A program made the translations under genes and the position numbers. Under the pieces are notes generated by a model, which saw only the letters and a list, made by a program, of their open reading frames with translations, did not search any database and was not told the DNA's origin. Below, piece after piece: positions 22,601-34,000 of a DNA stretch of 64,000 nt. Origin of the DNA: Zantedeschia hybrid cultivar (Eukaryota; Streptophyta; Magnoliopsida; Alismatales; Araceae); NCBI GenBank assembly GCA_030544215.1, contig JARZZO010000003.1, forward strand, positions 30,446,379 to 30,510,378, in the 5' to 3' direction. How positions within the stretch are numbered: position 1 is the stretch's first letter; each line of letters begins with the position of its first letter.

Positions 22601-23725
22601 AATTTCCAAGATTAACTTTAAAACCTTTTGAATCAAGTCTTGATACTGAAACCAAATTTCTACTAAAAGATGGTACATAAAAAGTGTCTTCTAAATCTAG
22701 AACAAATCTTGATTCCATAACTATCCTATAAATTCCTACGGCCTTGACTTGTGAGCGCGTCTTATTTCCTGAAAAGATGCTCCGCTCACCCTCATTCGGA
22801 GGCCTTTGAAAAAGGAATCCCTGCATAGAAGTGACAGCATGCACAGTATAACCTAAGTCAATCCACCATGTACTTTTATGAACATTAACTAAATTAGACT
22901 CATAGCAAACATAAGATGAGAGATTACCTTTCTTTTCAAACCATGCCTTCCTTTTCAGACAATCTTTCTTAACGTATCTAGGTAACTTGCAGAAGAAGCA
23001 CTTGTCATTTTTGCCTTTTGACTTGTCCTTCTTCTTGCCCTTATTCTGGACACCCTTCTTCTTTCCTGATCCACTTTTCACTTTATGAGAGGTAAACAAA
23101 GCAACATTGTTCCTCTCTTCTCTCAATCTCTCTTCCTCCTGGACACACATGGTCATCAATTCATTGACTGACCATTTAGCCTGATGTGTGTTGTATGAGA
23201 TCTTAAATGTCTCGTATTCGCTAGACAAAGAGTTGAGAATAAAATGGACTAGGAAAGTGTCTGAAATAGTAACTTCCATGGCATTCAGTTGAGCAGAAAT
23301 ATCTCTCATAATCATTATATGCTATCGAACACTACCACTAGTGTATTTCATTGAGGACAGTTTAGACATTAAAGTATTGGCTTTGGCCTTATCAGAACTA
23401 ATGAACTGTTCCTCAATGGCTTTAAGAAATCCACTAGCAGTGGTCTGATCTGGGATAGATCCCTTGATGTTCTGTCCAACGTGTCCCTGAAGGAACAGAA
23501 GGCAGAGACGATTGGACTTTTTCCATTTTTCGTAATGAGTCTGATGTTCCATTGAGCTTTCTGGAGTAAGTGGAGCCGGCATAACCTCATGTAATGCCAA
23601 ATCTAAGTCCATACATCCCAAAGCAAATTGTACCCTTTGTTTCTATTCAGTGAAATTAGTGTCATTCAGGTACGGCACACTAGCAGTAAATGGTGCAAAC
23701 AAAGGAGAAGCAGCTGAAATAAACA
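19633..23725 (-). pseudogene. Copia gag-pol polyprotein, multiply broken
   Basis: Read right to left: gag (CMDLDLALHE near 23600), a CCHC-like knuckle (CFFCKLPRYVKKDC near 23000, with Tyr in place of the usual His), protease (WWIDLGYTVHA near 22860, the D-S-G triad changed to D-L-G), pre-integrase domain (MLWHRRLGHIS), integrase core (HTDICGPF, RSDRGGEY, GVAERRNRTL), reverse transcriptase (LLLYVDDILLASSD near 20620) and RNase H (CDNSAAVFFSKN, ending at 19633). Breaks include a stop near 23653, a break near 23318, stops near 22335 and 22140, a 29-bp tandem duplication at 21571-21628, a stop at 21066, one near 20788 and one near 20200. Altered knuckle and protease residues show it has long been inactive. 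Confidence 0.92.
21571..21628. repeat. 29-bp perfect tandem duplication in copia integrase C-terminal region
   Basis: GGGAACATGGTATGGACAAT plus nine further bases is repeated exactly (21571-21599, 21600-21628). 29 is not a multiple of three, so the duplication shifts the pol frame. Confidence 0.95.
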
Positions 23726-24487
23726 AACACATGCTTACATATAAGGCAATGGAACTAATAAATTGCAAGTAATGAGACAAGATTTAAATTGTAAAGTAAT
23801 TCAATAACTTAACATGAACTACTTTATCAAGTCGTCCGATAGCTTCATGGACGAACTCCCCAGATTAACTTAAGTGATAAAACTAAAATTTATAAACACT
23901 TTGATATCAAGAGAGAGTACCTTTGTATACAAAGTTCTCAAGAATCGCCATGCAGATAAATTTTATTTTATCCTGCTCATGACATGAAAATAAACACTCA
24001 TTTGGGAGTTAAATTTACAATCAAGCCAAGAACACAAACAGTTGATATCATTTTAATTTTTTAACGAGTATATTTTATTATTCTCTATGCATAAGGCCAC
24101 TTTCTACTTACGCACTTTGAATTCTAAAACATCATCTCCCAATCAAAATGATATCAAATAACTAAATGCTCATCAATAATGCTATTTAAAACTTGGTAAG
24201 ATTTTATCAATTCTCGTGATTAGTGCTACTTTGGTAGTCAAACTAATTATTTAGAAATCAAAATTTACCACAAAACTACATAATAGTATCAATTAACATA
24301 TAATATGAGCAAAAAGGACATAAACATAATAATTATTACAATCTAAAATAGAGATATTCATGTATGATTAAAAACTGTAAAGAGAACAAATAATCACAAG
24401 AAATATCTCCTAAATTTACAGTAATAATTATTGATTCATAGACAACTTTAATCATGCTTAAAACTACATTAAAATGGCTACTTTACA

Positions 24488-24735
24488 AGTTTATAGCATG
24501 CTGTTACATATATGTCCTTTTCTGTTTGCAGAAAAGAAATCTGAATTGCAAACATAACCTGTACAGTTTACAGAAATATCCAGAATTGTAAACATATTTT
24601 TCAGTTTGTAAGAATAACCAGAATTTGCAAACATGTCCGTTTTCAATTTGCAGAAATAAACTGAATTGCAAAAATATCCGTTTCTGTTTGCAGAAATAAC
24701 CAAAGCTACAAACAGATTTTCAGAACTTGTGTATG
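24488..24735. repeat. Degenerate tandem repeats in copia leader
   Basis: At least five diverged copies of a 40-50 bp unit with the core TTTGCAGAAATAACCAGAAT and a following TTGCAAACATATCCGTTT. Confidence 0.6.
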
Positions 24736-25309
24736 TATCCAAACAGATTTAAAAGAGGATCTTTTATCTTTTAAAGATCATTAACGGACCTAAAATGGGC
24801 CCAGAAATATGGGCTTAAGATCCAGAACTTAATGGACCAATTAAGTGACCATTAGTGAACTTTAAAAGATAAAAATGACTAAAAAAATTTAAATTAAATA
24901 ATTTTAAATCTTAAAGGATACAAATACACAAACGGATGCGGGTCTGGATCTTAACGGGTTGACGGGTTCGATTTTGGGTTGGATTAACGGGATCGAGTCG
25001 AAAACTTGATCGGATTCGGATTCGGGTCTTAATGGTATTCAAACGGATATCATACCAAAAATCCAAATCCAAAGCCCGTTAACTTATATCCGTTACGGAA
25101 TTATCAAACGGATCCGAATTTAGGTCTTAATAAGATCCTAACGGATCTAATACTCAAAATAAGACCCGAAAAACTTTAACCAAGATCCGTTACGAATTTA
25201 AAATCTAACTCAAAATAAAACCAAAAAGTTTCCTAAACATCATCATCTTCAACCTTCCAAAACTGATTTGGGTTTCTATTTTAGGAAACTTTCAACGAAG
25301 AAGATGACA

Positions 25310-25600
25310 CGGAGCCGCCGCCCCCTCACCAGAAATCCCCTCGGCGGCGCCCCACCCGCGCGGGGCGCAGCCCGCCCGCGCGGTGTGAGCTCCCGTGGGG
25401 TGCTCGCCCGCGCGAGGTGGCCGCACTGGGCGGGCCCCCACTGGTGGGGCGTTGCGGGGCAACGCCGGCGTAGATTCGCGCGGGGGGCCGCGCAGGGCTG
25501 TGTGGGCGGCCGCGCGGGGCCACGCGGGGCCGCGCAGGGCCAGCTGGCCCGGGGGGCGGCCGTGCAGCACCCGCGGCAGCACGCCTGCGGCCGTCCGGCC
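25310..25600. other. GC-rich block in copia leader
   Basis: Almost 300 bp of very high GC made of recurring CGCGCGGGG/CGGGGCC words, placed between AT-rich DNA and a TA microsatellite. It is open in several frames by composition only; no protein is recognised. Confidence 0.7.
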
Positions 25601-25605
25601 GTCCC

Positions 25606-25606
<1 letters not shown>

Positions 25607-25667
<61 letters not shown>
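25607..25667. repeat. (TA)n microsatellite
   Basis: About 30 uninterrupted TA dinucleotides next to the GC-rich block and 50 bp from the copia primer site. Its exact length is prone to assembly error. Confidence 0.97.
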
Positions 25668-25670
<3 letters not shown>

Positions 25671-25717
25671 AAACGGGAAGAATCCCGTGAATCGGAGCCC
25701 CAAAATTCCGACACGGG

Positions 25718-25729
25718 CTCTGATACCAC
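25718..25729 (-). other. Primer-binding site of the copia element
   Basis: The minus strand reads TGGTATCAGAGC, one base from the right LTR. It is complementary to initiator tRNA-Met. Confidence 0.85.
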
Positions 25730-25730
25730 T

Positions 25731-26121
25731 TGTTATGGATTTTAAGAATATATGGAGCGGAAGCCATCCCTAACGCGGAGGAAGACGACGCCGGAGTCGA
25801 TCCCCACGAGCGACGAGCCTCGGACAAGAACGCACGAACCCCGGACGAGGAGACGGTGTAGTCCTGGCACTGTCTCCACTGGTTTCCTCTATCTATTTCT
25901 CTTGATGCATATGACCTAATAGGGAGTCACATGCTTCTTTTATAGAGAGGAGGGACCAGTCCTGTTCAAACTACTAAATGGATCCTACCCATTACAGGAT
26001 CCTCAATGGGCACATAATGGGTTAAGCCCAATAACTTATTCTATTAATTGGATGCCTAATGGTGTGCAAGTATGCAACCCAGTAAACACAAGTGGACCAC
26101 TAATTGGGTAAAAACTCAACA
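25731..26121 (-). repeat. Right (5') LTR of the copia element
   Basis: 391 bp, TGTTATGGAT...ACTCAACA, about 95% identical to 18805-19195 by eye. Confidence 0.92.
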
Positions 26122-26201
26122 AACATACTTTGTGAAATATATGCTTGACGTAGACATTTACGTAATGATTCTAAAATGCCATTTATATAAAATTCATGTA
26201 T

Positions 26202-26353
26202 GCTGCTAATTTAAGATTGAAATTATTATATACAGCCCTAAAATCTCTTTACTAGATATACCTCTCAAATCATGTCTGCTGCTAATTTAAGATTGAAATT
26301 ATTATATGTACCCCTAAAATCTTATTTACTAAATATACCTCCCAAATCATGTT
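26202..26353. repeat. 76-bp direct duplication
   Basis: Two adjacent copies starting GCTGCTAATTTAAGATTGAA (26202 and 26278), with about seven substitutions between them. Non-coding. Confidence 0.85.
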
Positions 26354-26586
26354 TGTATATCCTTTATGTGTACCATATGTTCACTCTTATGCTTCTTCAT
26401 CATCTGTGCCTTTACTAAAGCCAAGATGGGCTAACTCTTAACCCAATTGTAGGTCATGTGTCCTCGTTGCCCACTCCCTTCCCTACCCCTTTCATAGCGC
26501 CCTCCCCTCTTGCACAATCATAGTGGCAACCTTGATCCTTATTACCATTGCTTGTGTTATCCATGCTTGTCTAACTACCTATTGTC
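26354..26586. other. Non-coding flank before the SINE
   Basis: Pyrimidine-rich DNA without an ORF. It ends with the left target copy of the SINE (AACTACCTATTGTC, 26573-26586). Confidence 0.5.
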
Positions 26587-26812
26587 GTCCGCACGTCCTT
26601 GGCGCAGTGGGACATCCCCCGCGCAGCTGTGCTGACACTTGGAGGTAGCGAGCTTGACTCGCGTCTCCCCTCCGTGTGGGTATTCCGCCCATTTTCGGAC
26701 GTGTACTGAGAGGAGGATCTGGGGTTGGGGGAAAGCCTGAGTTCGATCCCGGGTCTTTGGGTAGAGTAGTCTAGTCCTTAGCCGTTTGAGTCATGTTCAA
26801 AAAAAAAAAAAA
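26587..26812 (+). mobile_element. tRNA-derived SINE
   Basis: A 226-bp body ending in a run of about 15 A. It is flanked by a perfect 14-bp duplication, AACTACCTATTGTC, at 26573-26586 and 26813-26826, the signature of LINE-assisted insertion. It contains an A-box-like TGGCGCAGTGGG (26600-26611) and a good B-box AGTTCGATCCC (26740-26750). The boxes are 140 bp apart, too far for a simple tRNA head. A weaker B-like GCTTGACTCGC near 26651 raises the possibility of a dimeric SINE. The perfect target copies suggest recent insertion. Confidence 0.85.
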
Positions 26813-27855
26813 AACTACCTATTGTCATTGATTCCCATCTTTTTATTTTCTGTGCGCTCTCTTAGGGGCCACCTATTCCTTGCACCCTCTCCCTTTAGCT
26901 CGTTTTTGATGGAATATAAGGGCCAAACATCATCATCATCTCTCTCTCTTTTGGGTGTGCACGTGCGCGTGTGTGTGGCCTACATGTGTGCATGTGTCTA
27001 TTCTCAATCATCACCGTGAGATGGCTGAGAGACCTACTAATAGTCTTTCCCCTCTCTTCCTCTGTCTTCGAGGAAGGGGGTAACAACTAGTACCTCTTTT
27101 CCTATCGTTGGAGGATGTCCTCTTCCCTTCGTCCCCTGTTCGCTATTTTCCTTTTGAAATGGGAGTGGTTTTCAATTATTTTGATGGCATAAAAATGATC
27201 TTATTTATTTTGGTATAATATAAAGTCTATTAAGGAAATGATTTTTTTATAGAGACAACAATTAGCCATGAAATCTAAATTGTAATTGTCTTTGGTTTTA
27301 GGGATATAAAAAAGAGCAATACTTATTATATATTACAGGGGTGCAGATGGCTGCAACAACAAATGACACTTTTTTTTTCTTTAAATCAAGAGGTAGAGCA
27401 TGCTGCACAATCTTTAATTGGATAGTTAAAAAATTAAACCCAAAGAATAAAGGCAACTTAAGGGGGGCGTCCGTTTAATCGTCCGATAAGGGTTTTAAAA
27501 TAAAAATAAAAAAAATAAACCTACTGTTACACCAAGTATTGCTTATAAAAAAACGACGACCTAGAAGAATTTATGAAAAAATATATATATATATATATAT
27601 AATAGTCCCTTCTCACAATTTTTTTTTTTGATCATACATGGCAAACAACCCTTATTGACTAGTATCGAAGTCTGTTCCCTCTCTTTCCTCTCCCGGCGCA
27701 CCTTTCCGTCGCCGTCACCTGCACACGCAAAAGAGAAAAAGATAGAAAGGGGAGCAGCCCACCGTCTCCTCTCTGCGCACAAAAAGTTCAGATTTTTCCT
27801 GTCCCCGGCAATTCCCCGGAAGAACGGAAGCTGACCCATCTCCCCCTAGAATGTG
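26813..27855. other. Promoter and 5' UTR region of the SAM-domain gene
   Basis: Non-coding DNA upstream of the SAM gene. It includes an (AT)n run at 27582-27602, a T run at 27619-27629 and CT-rich stretches. Transcription probably starts in the pyrimidine-rich part around 27650-27830, but no clear TATA box decides the site. Confidence 0.4.
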
Positions 27856-28042
27856 GTAAGCGCGCTTTCTCTCCTCTGGGTCCTTTTATTTTTCCTTCTT
27901 CAATGCTCTTCGCTCCTCGCATTACTGGGTTATGGATGATGAGATTCTATTGATACAGAGCCATCCAGTAAATAGACTTATGAATTGAAAAAAGGCCCTT
28001 TTCTTGTCTCTTCTTCTTCTTCTTGTTGTTGTTGTTGTTTAG
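27856..28042 (+). other. Possible 5' UTR intron of the SAM-domain gene
   Basis: It begins GTAAGCGCGC and ends in TTGTTGTTTAG after a (CTT)n(GTT)n pyrimidine/TG-rich tract, as plant introns do. Removal would leave a short leader before ATG 28084. Inferred from splice signals only. Confidence 0.4.
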
Positions 28043-28083
28043 AGTTTGGGAGCTACCTGGGAGGTGTTGTTCCGCGGGCAACA

Positions 28084-31000
28084 ATGGCCGCCAAGCCGCA
28101 GGTCACCATCACCCTCGGACGTAGCGGCCGGGTATTGCCCTCTTCGCAATCCTTCTCTTCCGTCCTCATCTCCTTCTTTCTCTTGTCGTCTGTGTCTTGG
28201 TTGCGCAAAAGTTTGCATTTTTTTTCGAGGTTTTATCTTTCAAAGCACTTCTCTTAATCATTGGTTGTCAAGTGGGTCCTCCTTTGGCTTGCACTCTTTG
28301 GCGGAAAAGCCTAGCTTTTGGGAAAATGAGATTTTTAAACGCCATGTTTGCACATGTGTTCTCTGTGCCCGGAACAAGTTCATGAGAAGAAAGAAGCGAG
28401 AGTCATGGTGACACAAGCAGTTTACTTGCTATTTCACTTGTGTCTGGTTTGCTTTATGGATTTTATGAGTTCAGCCTTTTGTTTGCTGCTTTAAGTTTAC
28501 ACATGTTAATATTGATTTATTTCTTAGAAAGTTAATATTCCCACGATCCCCTTTCCTTTTGTTATTTAATGAATTTGTGGTGCTATCAAAGGGAAAAAAA
28601 TATTACCACAGTCCATGGGGCTCAACTGCTGTTGAGTCACAGACATAAAATATTTTTCATGTTTTGTTGTTTTGATGAACTGTGGTGCATAAAGTTTCAC
28701 AACATTCCTGCACCAGTGGTTCCTACCCTTATTCATAGAGATACCTTTTCCTGTTTGCCACCATGATAAACTGGTTGACGGGACAACAATCAATGTCTAT
28801 GTTGTCTTGTAAAATTCCAAACTTGTGTTAGCTATGCCTTTTGGACATGGAATACTTACTCATGAGGAAAATCCATAGATGCAGGTTTGTTGGTGCTACT
28901 AAAATCATGGGTTCTTTTTTTTATTTTCTTTTTTTTTTGGGGTGGTGGTGGTGGTGGAGGTTTCATTGAATGCTTGAGAAGACATTAGAGATTGTTGCAT
29001 AACTGATGCTGTTCATTTTAGATTGAGATGCTCCATGAATCTCTGCTATGGTTTGATATTATGATGTTCCTGTTTTCTTTCATGCTGTGGTTCTTTGACC
29101 TTTTCCTGCATTTAGGTTGTCAAGAGACCTGGGGCTAGTTCTGAAGTCATTCATTCTGATCATGGGCGAAGACCAGGAGGTAAGCGACCTATAAGGGAGA
29201 GACTGGGGAGCAATTCAGATGCTTGTCATAACCTGTCACAGGGCAAACGGTATGAACGTTCTTTTTTTATCTGTTTTGCACTTGCTTAACCCTAGAAAGA
29301 TAATCTGGAATCCTGGATCAAAAGATTTAAAGTTAAATCTTACTTGCTTAGTGGCCATTAGGCCTTATTTTTTGGACTGAAGTTAGGATGTGCCACTCAT
29401 TCTATAGTAAATAAATAGTGCTGTGCATCCAAATGATCCTGAAAAGAAATTACTCTGAACAAATAAAAAGTAAATTTTAATGAAAACATTAAATTAAAAG
29501 AACCGGCATACTTGAGCATCATACAGCAAAAAGTTTATTCATATGGATCCCTATATCACTTCATCACTGCCATCTCACTTGAATGTCCCTGAATAAACCA
29601 GCTAATATTTCGAATGGCCATAAGACCATTAAGAACAACAACTGAATTGCGCATAATTCATGTGAGCTTGCACTCAAACCAAGAACACTGAAGAAAGTCT
29701 GTCAGGGTTCATAATTTTGTGATATAACACACAAATGCATAATTATATCTGGAGGCAGCATAAATACAGAGTTGGTTGCCAAGCTTGAAACCCAAGCTTG
29801 GAAGTTCTCCTTAACAAAGGGACACCAGGACCAGCTCTTTCAAACAAGTGCTAGGCAGAAAAGACCAGTTGAAAAGGAAAATGGTTGAGTTTAATGTAGG
29901 GGTACATGATTCTCTAGGCGAATTATCAGCCAAAGGGTGAATGTACACCCTCCGGTAGGGTCGATCCACATCATAACAAAAATTAAACCAAGGAAGAAAT
30001 CCTGGCCACTTTGCACTTTTGTTCCTTTATTATCTTAAAGGGAACCCTAGATCACTTACACGTAGATGACCAGGCAAGTAACTTCATGATGATGGTTGCT
30101 TATTGAATTTAGGTTTGACCTATGACATAGCTACAGGTTCAGACTTATTAGGGTGTACTTGCAATATATTCTCTCAGCCATTTGGTTCCTAATTCCTTTT
30201 CACTATGAATTTATGAATGCTGACAGTATTGTTATATCTGATGTGCAGTCAGCGAAGTGACTATTGCAAATGTAGCTTGATTGGTGATGGTATGCTTGAT
30301 GGCAATCAGCAATGTTGTACATTTTTGAAGAGCTCCTTTTGTTTTGTATCTCAAACTGACTTGTGCTTGTTTAATTTGTATGTTCTTGTCCATAATGATA
30401 AAAGATCATTGGATTGGTCAAAATGACCTCAGGTTCAAGCTTATGTGCAAAAATATGCCCATGCAAACAAATATGGATGCTGATGTACATGAGCTGGACA
30501 TTCATGAAAAGCATTACCAGACTGCCCCAATGTCTGTGAGGGTTGATGGCTATCGACATGAAACTGAGTCAAAGACAGCTGGGTCTGTGCAGCAAATTCC
30601 TTTGAGAACTGCAGATGGTTTGCTGCATACGAATTCTTTAAGAAAATCATTCCCTTGGCCTTTGGATGGATTCGGACATAGATCCCTCGATAAGCTCCAA
30701 GGTGCCTACAGTGGTATCTCCCAACCAAGAAATTACTGTGATGAACTAAGACAAGTTTCAGCTATGAGATCTGTTGATCCTCCAAGGTCAACACCTGTTT
30801 TGGCAAAAGGCATGATTGATGCTCCAAGGCCAGCAACTTTTGCTTCAAAGGCTCGTGCTCCTGTTGAACATCCAAAACCTGTCATGCAGCTTCTGCCTAA
30901 CGGCATATCAAAGACATCTTATATGGTATGCTTTTACATCTTTGAACCATGTAAACAATATACATTTCAGATACTTAGCTGTATTTTCTTCCTTCAGTTG

Positions 31001-34000
31001 TTGTATTTTCTTCCTTCAAGAAGGTGCTATGTTTTTTTAGAGCAGAAGAGCTGGCCTTCTAGATATTGTCTTCTACATAGCTTATATATATATGTATGTT
31101 TTGTTCTCTCTAAAAAAAAAATCTTTATTTTCTGGTGGAGGAAGGATTGGTCCTTAATATTTTTTATTCCTTTTTATGCTTTGCGAAACTAGATAACATA
31201 AATGATCATCTTTTTAAAGTGGTTTCATGTTACTAACACAAGGAACTGATGGAGTTAATAGGAGTCGCATGGGTTTGAGTGCTGACAAGTGGTCTATAAG
31301 AAACACTGCAAAAAGGGCAGCCTGATGCCATGGGGCTTCCACTATTGTGGCTCTGGGAAGGGCCATTAGGATGCAGTGTAAAAAGGGCAGCCCAATGCCA
31401 TGAGGCTCCCATCGCCATGAGGTCTGGGAAGGGTCAATAATATGCAGCCTTACCCTTGCTTTTTACAAAGAGGTTGTTTCCGGTTTTAAACCTGTGACCT
31501 CCAGGACACAATGGAGTAACCTTATTCTTGCATCAAGGCTCTTCCTCTCTTATAGGAAACACCATACTTTATAATATTGCGAATGTATAATATTGCCCAC
31601 CTTTAATGTCTCATGCCATAGAAAGATCGTCATTGGGCCAGACAATAGACATACTATTGCCTACGAATGCAATCTTCATAAGTAGGATTATCAACAAGCT
31701 AATCTATTTGAGATCTGTCATCTCAACTTATTGAAATGCTTTTGTGGACAGATCCCAAACCACAACCAAGCGACAGCTCCACTTTAAAAGCTGAGACAAG
31801 TGGTCCCTCACTAAGTGCCTAAAACATAATAATAAATATGTTAAGGGCATGTTTGGCATAGCTTCCAATTGGAAGCACTTTGGGGCTTCCATGGCTCTAG
31901 GGTTGCAAATGAACCAAGACGCTGGATGGACAGCTCGTAAAAATACTTGCTAATAGTTTGACTTGGCCCATTTATTAAGCTAAATAAACAAGCTTGAACA
32001 AAATTTTTTGCTTGGTTCATTAAACAAGCCATGCTTGAACATAGGTGAGCTTGGCTCGATTATGTTCATGAACAAGCTCGTTTAAGTACTCCTTAAGAGC
32101 TCATTTTAGTACTCATTAAGGGCTCGTTTTAATACTCGTTAAGAGCTTGTTTAAGTACTCATGTAATTATTCTATTCATGAATATACTTAGTTAATAAGA
32201 TATTTAACGTCTTATGGAGTTTTCTATTGAATAACTCAGGTGCAAATGACTTGATACTCACCACGGTTGTCCCGAGTTCATAAATTTAAATTTAAAAAAT
32301 TTAAGACTAAATCTATCATGGACTCATTGGGCTTGCAAGCTACTCGATACTCAGCTCGAGGTCATTTAATATCTAAACAAATCAAGCTTGAACAACCATG
32401 ATAGATACTCGGCTTGGATCAAACTTGATTAAGATTAATCGAACCAAGCTTGAATGGGATAAAACTTGGCTTGACTTGGCTCGTTTGCACCCTTGCATGG
32501 CTCTAGCCCAATTGTTCTGAGGAGAAGATGTTAGACCTTGGAAGCAATTTGGTTGGTTTTTTGGGCTTTCAACCAAAAGCTCTAACTAGGAGCTTTCCAC
32601 ATTGGGGATGAAAGGAGTTGATGGGGAAGGTTGACCAAAGTTAGTTATATCCACTTCTCTCCAATAGTCATCATGTTGAAAGTGGAAGCTGAAATGGTCC
32701 TAACTAAAAAGGTTCTGCCAAATATGCCTTAAGCTAAATGTGGGGCACAAGGCACTGGTGTTATTTTGTAGCTGCTCTTGGCTGCTTACAATTTCCATGT
32801 TAAAAATATCTATTTTCATATGGGAATTGGTGGTTTGTGCATAGATGAAAATGTCAACTTTTACTTGGTGTGATTTTTTTTTTCCTGGGGAAGATATTGC
32901 TAGGTTACATTTATGATCTTTTTCTTCCCCTTACATGGTCATACAATCTAGATTCAGGGAAAAAGGGATCTAACTTTGAGGGCATTCAGTTAATGGGTTA
33001 TCTATTTGCCTTACGCTTACATACCTATATATCCATATGCAATAGATAACTCTGTTTCGTTTTAACCACTTTGATAACTCTGTATCGTTTTAACCACTTT
33101 CCTTTTCTCTATCCATCCTTACATATAAATGCATAGATCATTTCATATGGAGGATAAAGGAATGTCAAGGAGCAGGGCTACTGATTGAAACTCCTACCTA
33201 TGGCCCAGAGAGACTTGAATCTAGGAAGAATGAGGGTCGATGCCATATTATCATTTCAATTATTGAAATTAGAAAGCAATGTCTAATTAAATTGCTCTAT
33301 TAGTGGTTCAATTTTGACTTAATCTTGTAATGTATAACCATATTTCTTCTTGCAATAACCATGTTTCTTTATTTTATGTTGCAAATTTGGAGCTGATGTC
33401 ATTGACACTTTCTGATTTGCTCATTGTAGGCCGAGGAGCCAACCAGTCTTGGCAGTTTGCTGAATTATCTGGGTCTAGGAAAATATGCCATTCTTTTCGA
33501 AGCAGAAGAGGTAATTTTCTCTAAACTTCTCCTTATGGTGCATGTTGATTTTTCATTTTAAAAAAGGGAATATTCAAGTATGCTATATGAACTCAGAACA
33601 ATTCCCTATATTTATGTAACTACTCTGGTCAAATTTACCATCTTTCTACTGGTTAATTCAATAATTTATTTCATATGATACTTATCTTGAAAACTTTTTA
33701 TGTTTACTTTTTCGCTTCTCATTAGTGTCAAATATTGCAAAACATCCTCCTCAGCTCTATATGAATATATGCACTTAGCGTTACAAACATTAAAAACTGG
33801 TTTATCATGGAGATTCGTTATACAATTAATAGTGATGTTTTGGATAAAATTACTTCTCATGAAATAACGAAAGATGTAATATGTGTTATCATATGAAAAA
33901 TTATCTGTAATGACTGTTACCATGAATGATAACGGAACATTGGCACATTAAATGGTCAAGAGAAGAAAAATCTGTGTTGCTTATGTTACTTAAGGGGTGA

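Larger units (their letters stand above)
23726..25717 (-). other. Long copia leader between primer site and gag
   Basis: About 2 kb of non-coding leader, unusually long. It contains a T-rich segment ending TTTATTTCAG just before gag (minus strand, about 23716-23725) that resembles a 3' splice site, degenerate repeats at 24488-24735, AACGGATC-rich repeats at 24920-25200, a GC-rich block at 25310-25600 and a (TA)n run. A leader intron is possible (GGTGAG donor near 25330 on the minus strand) but not demonstrable here. Confidence 0.5.
18805..26121 (-). mobile_element. Ty1/copia retrotransposon, full length but degenerate
   Basis: 7317 bp with two 391-bp LTRs (TGTTA...CAACA), a tRNA-Met primer site next to the right LTR and a purine-rich tract next to the left LTR, so it runs right to left. 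Flanking pentamers are AACTT (18800-18804) and AACAT (26122-26126), a target copy with one mismatch. LTRs differ at about 20 positions (about 5%), older than the two Tekay elements. The coding region has several stops and frameshifts. Confidence 0.92.

Noticed and set aside
25268..25745. Overlapping frames through the GC-rich block and TA run
   Set aside because: Open only because of base composition; Ala/Arg/Gly plus Tyr-Ile repeats.
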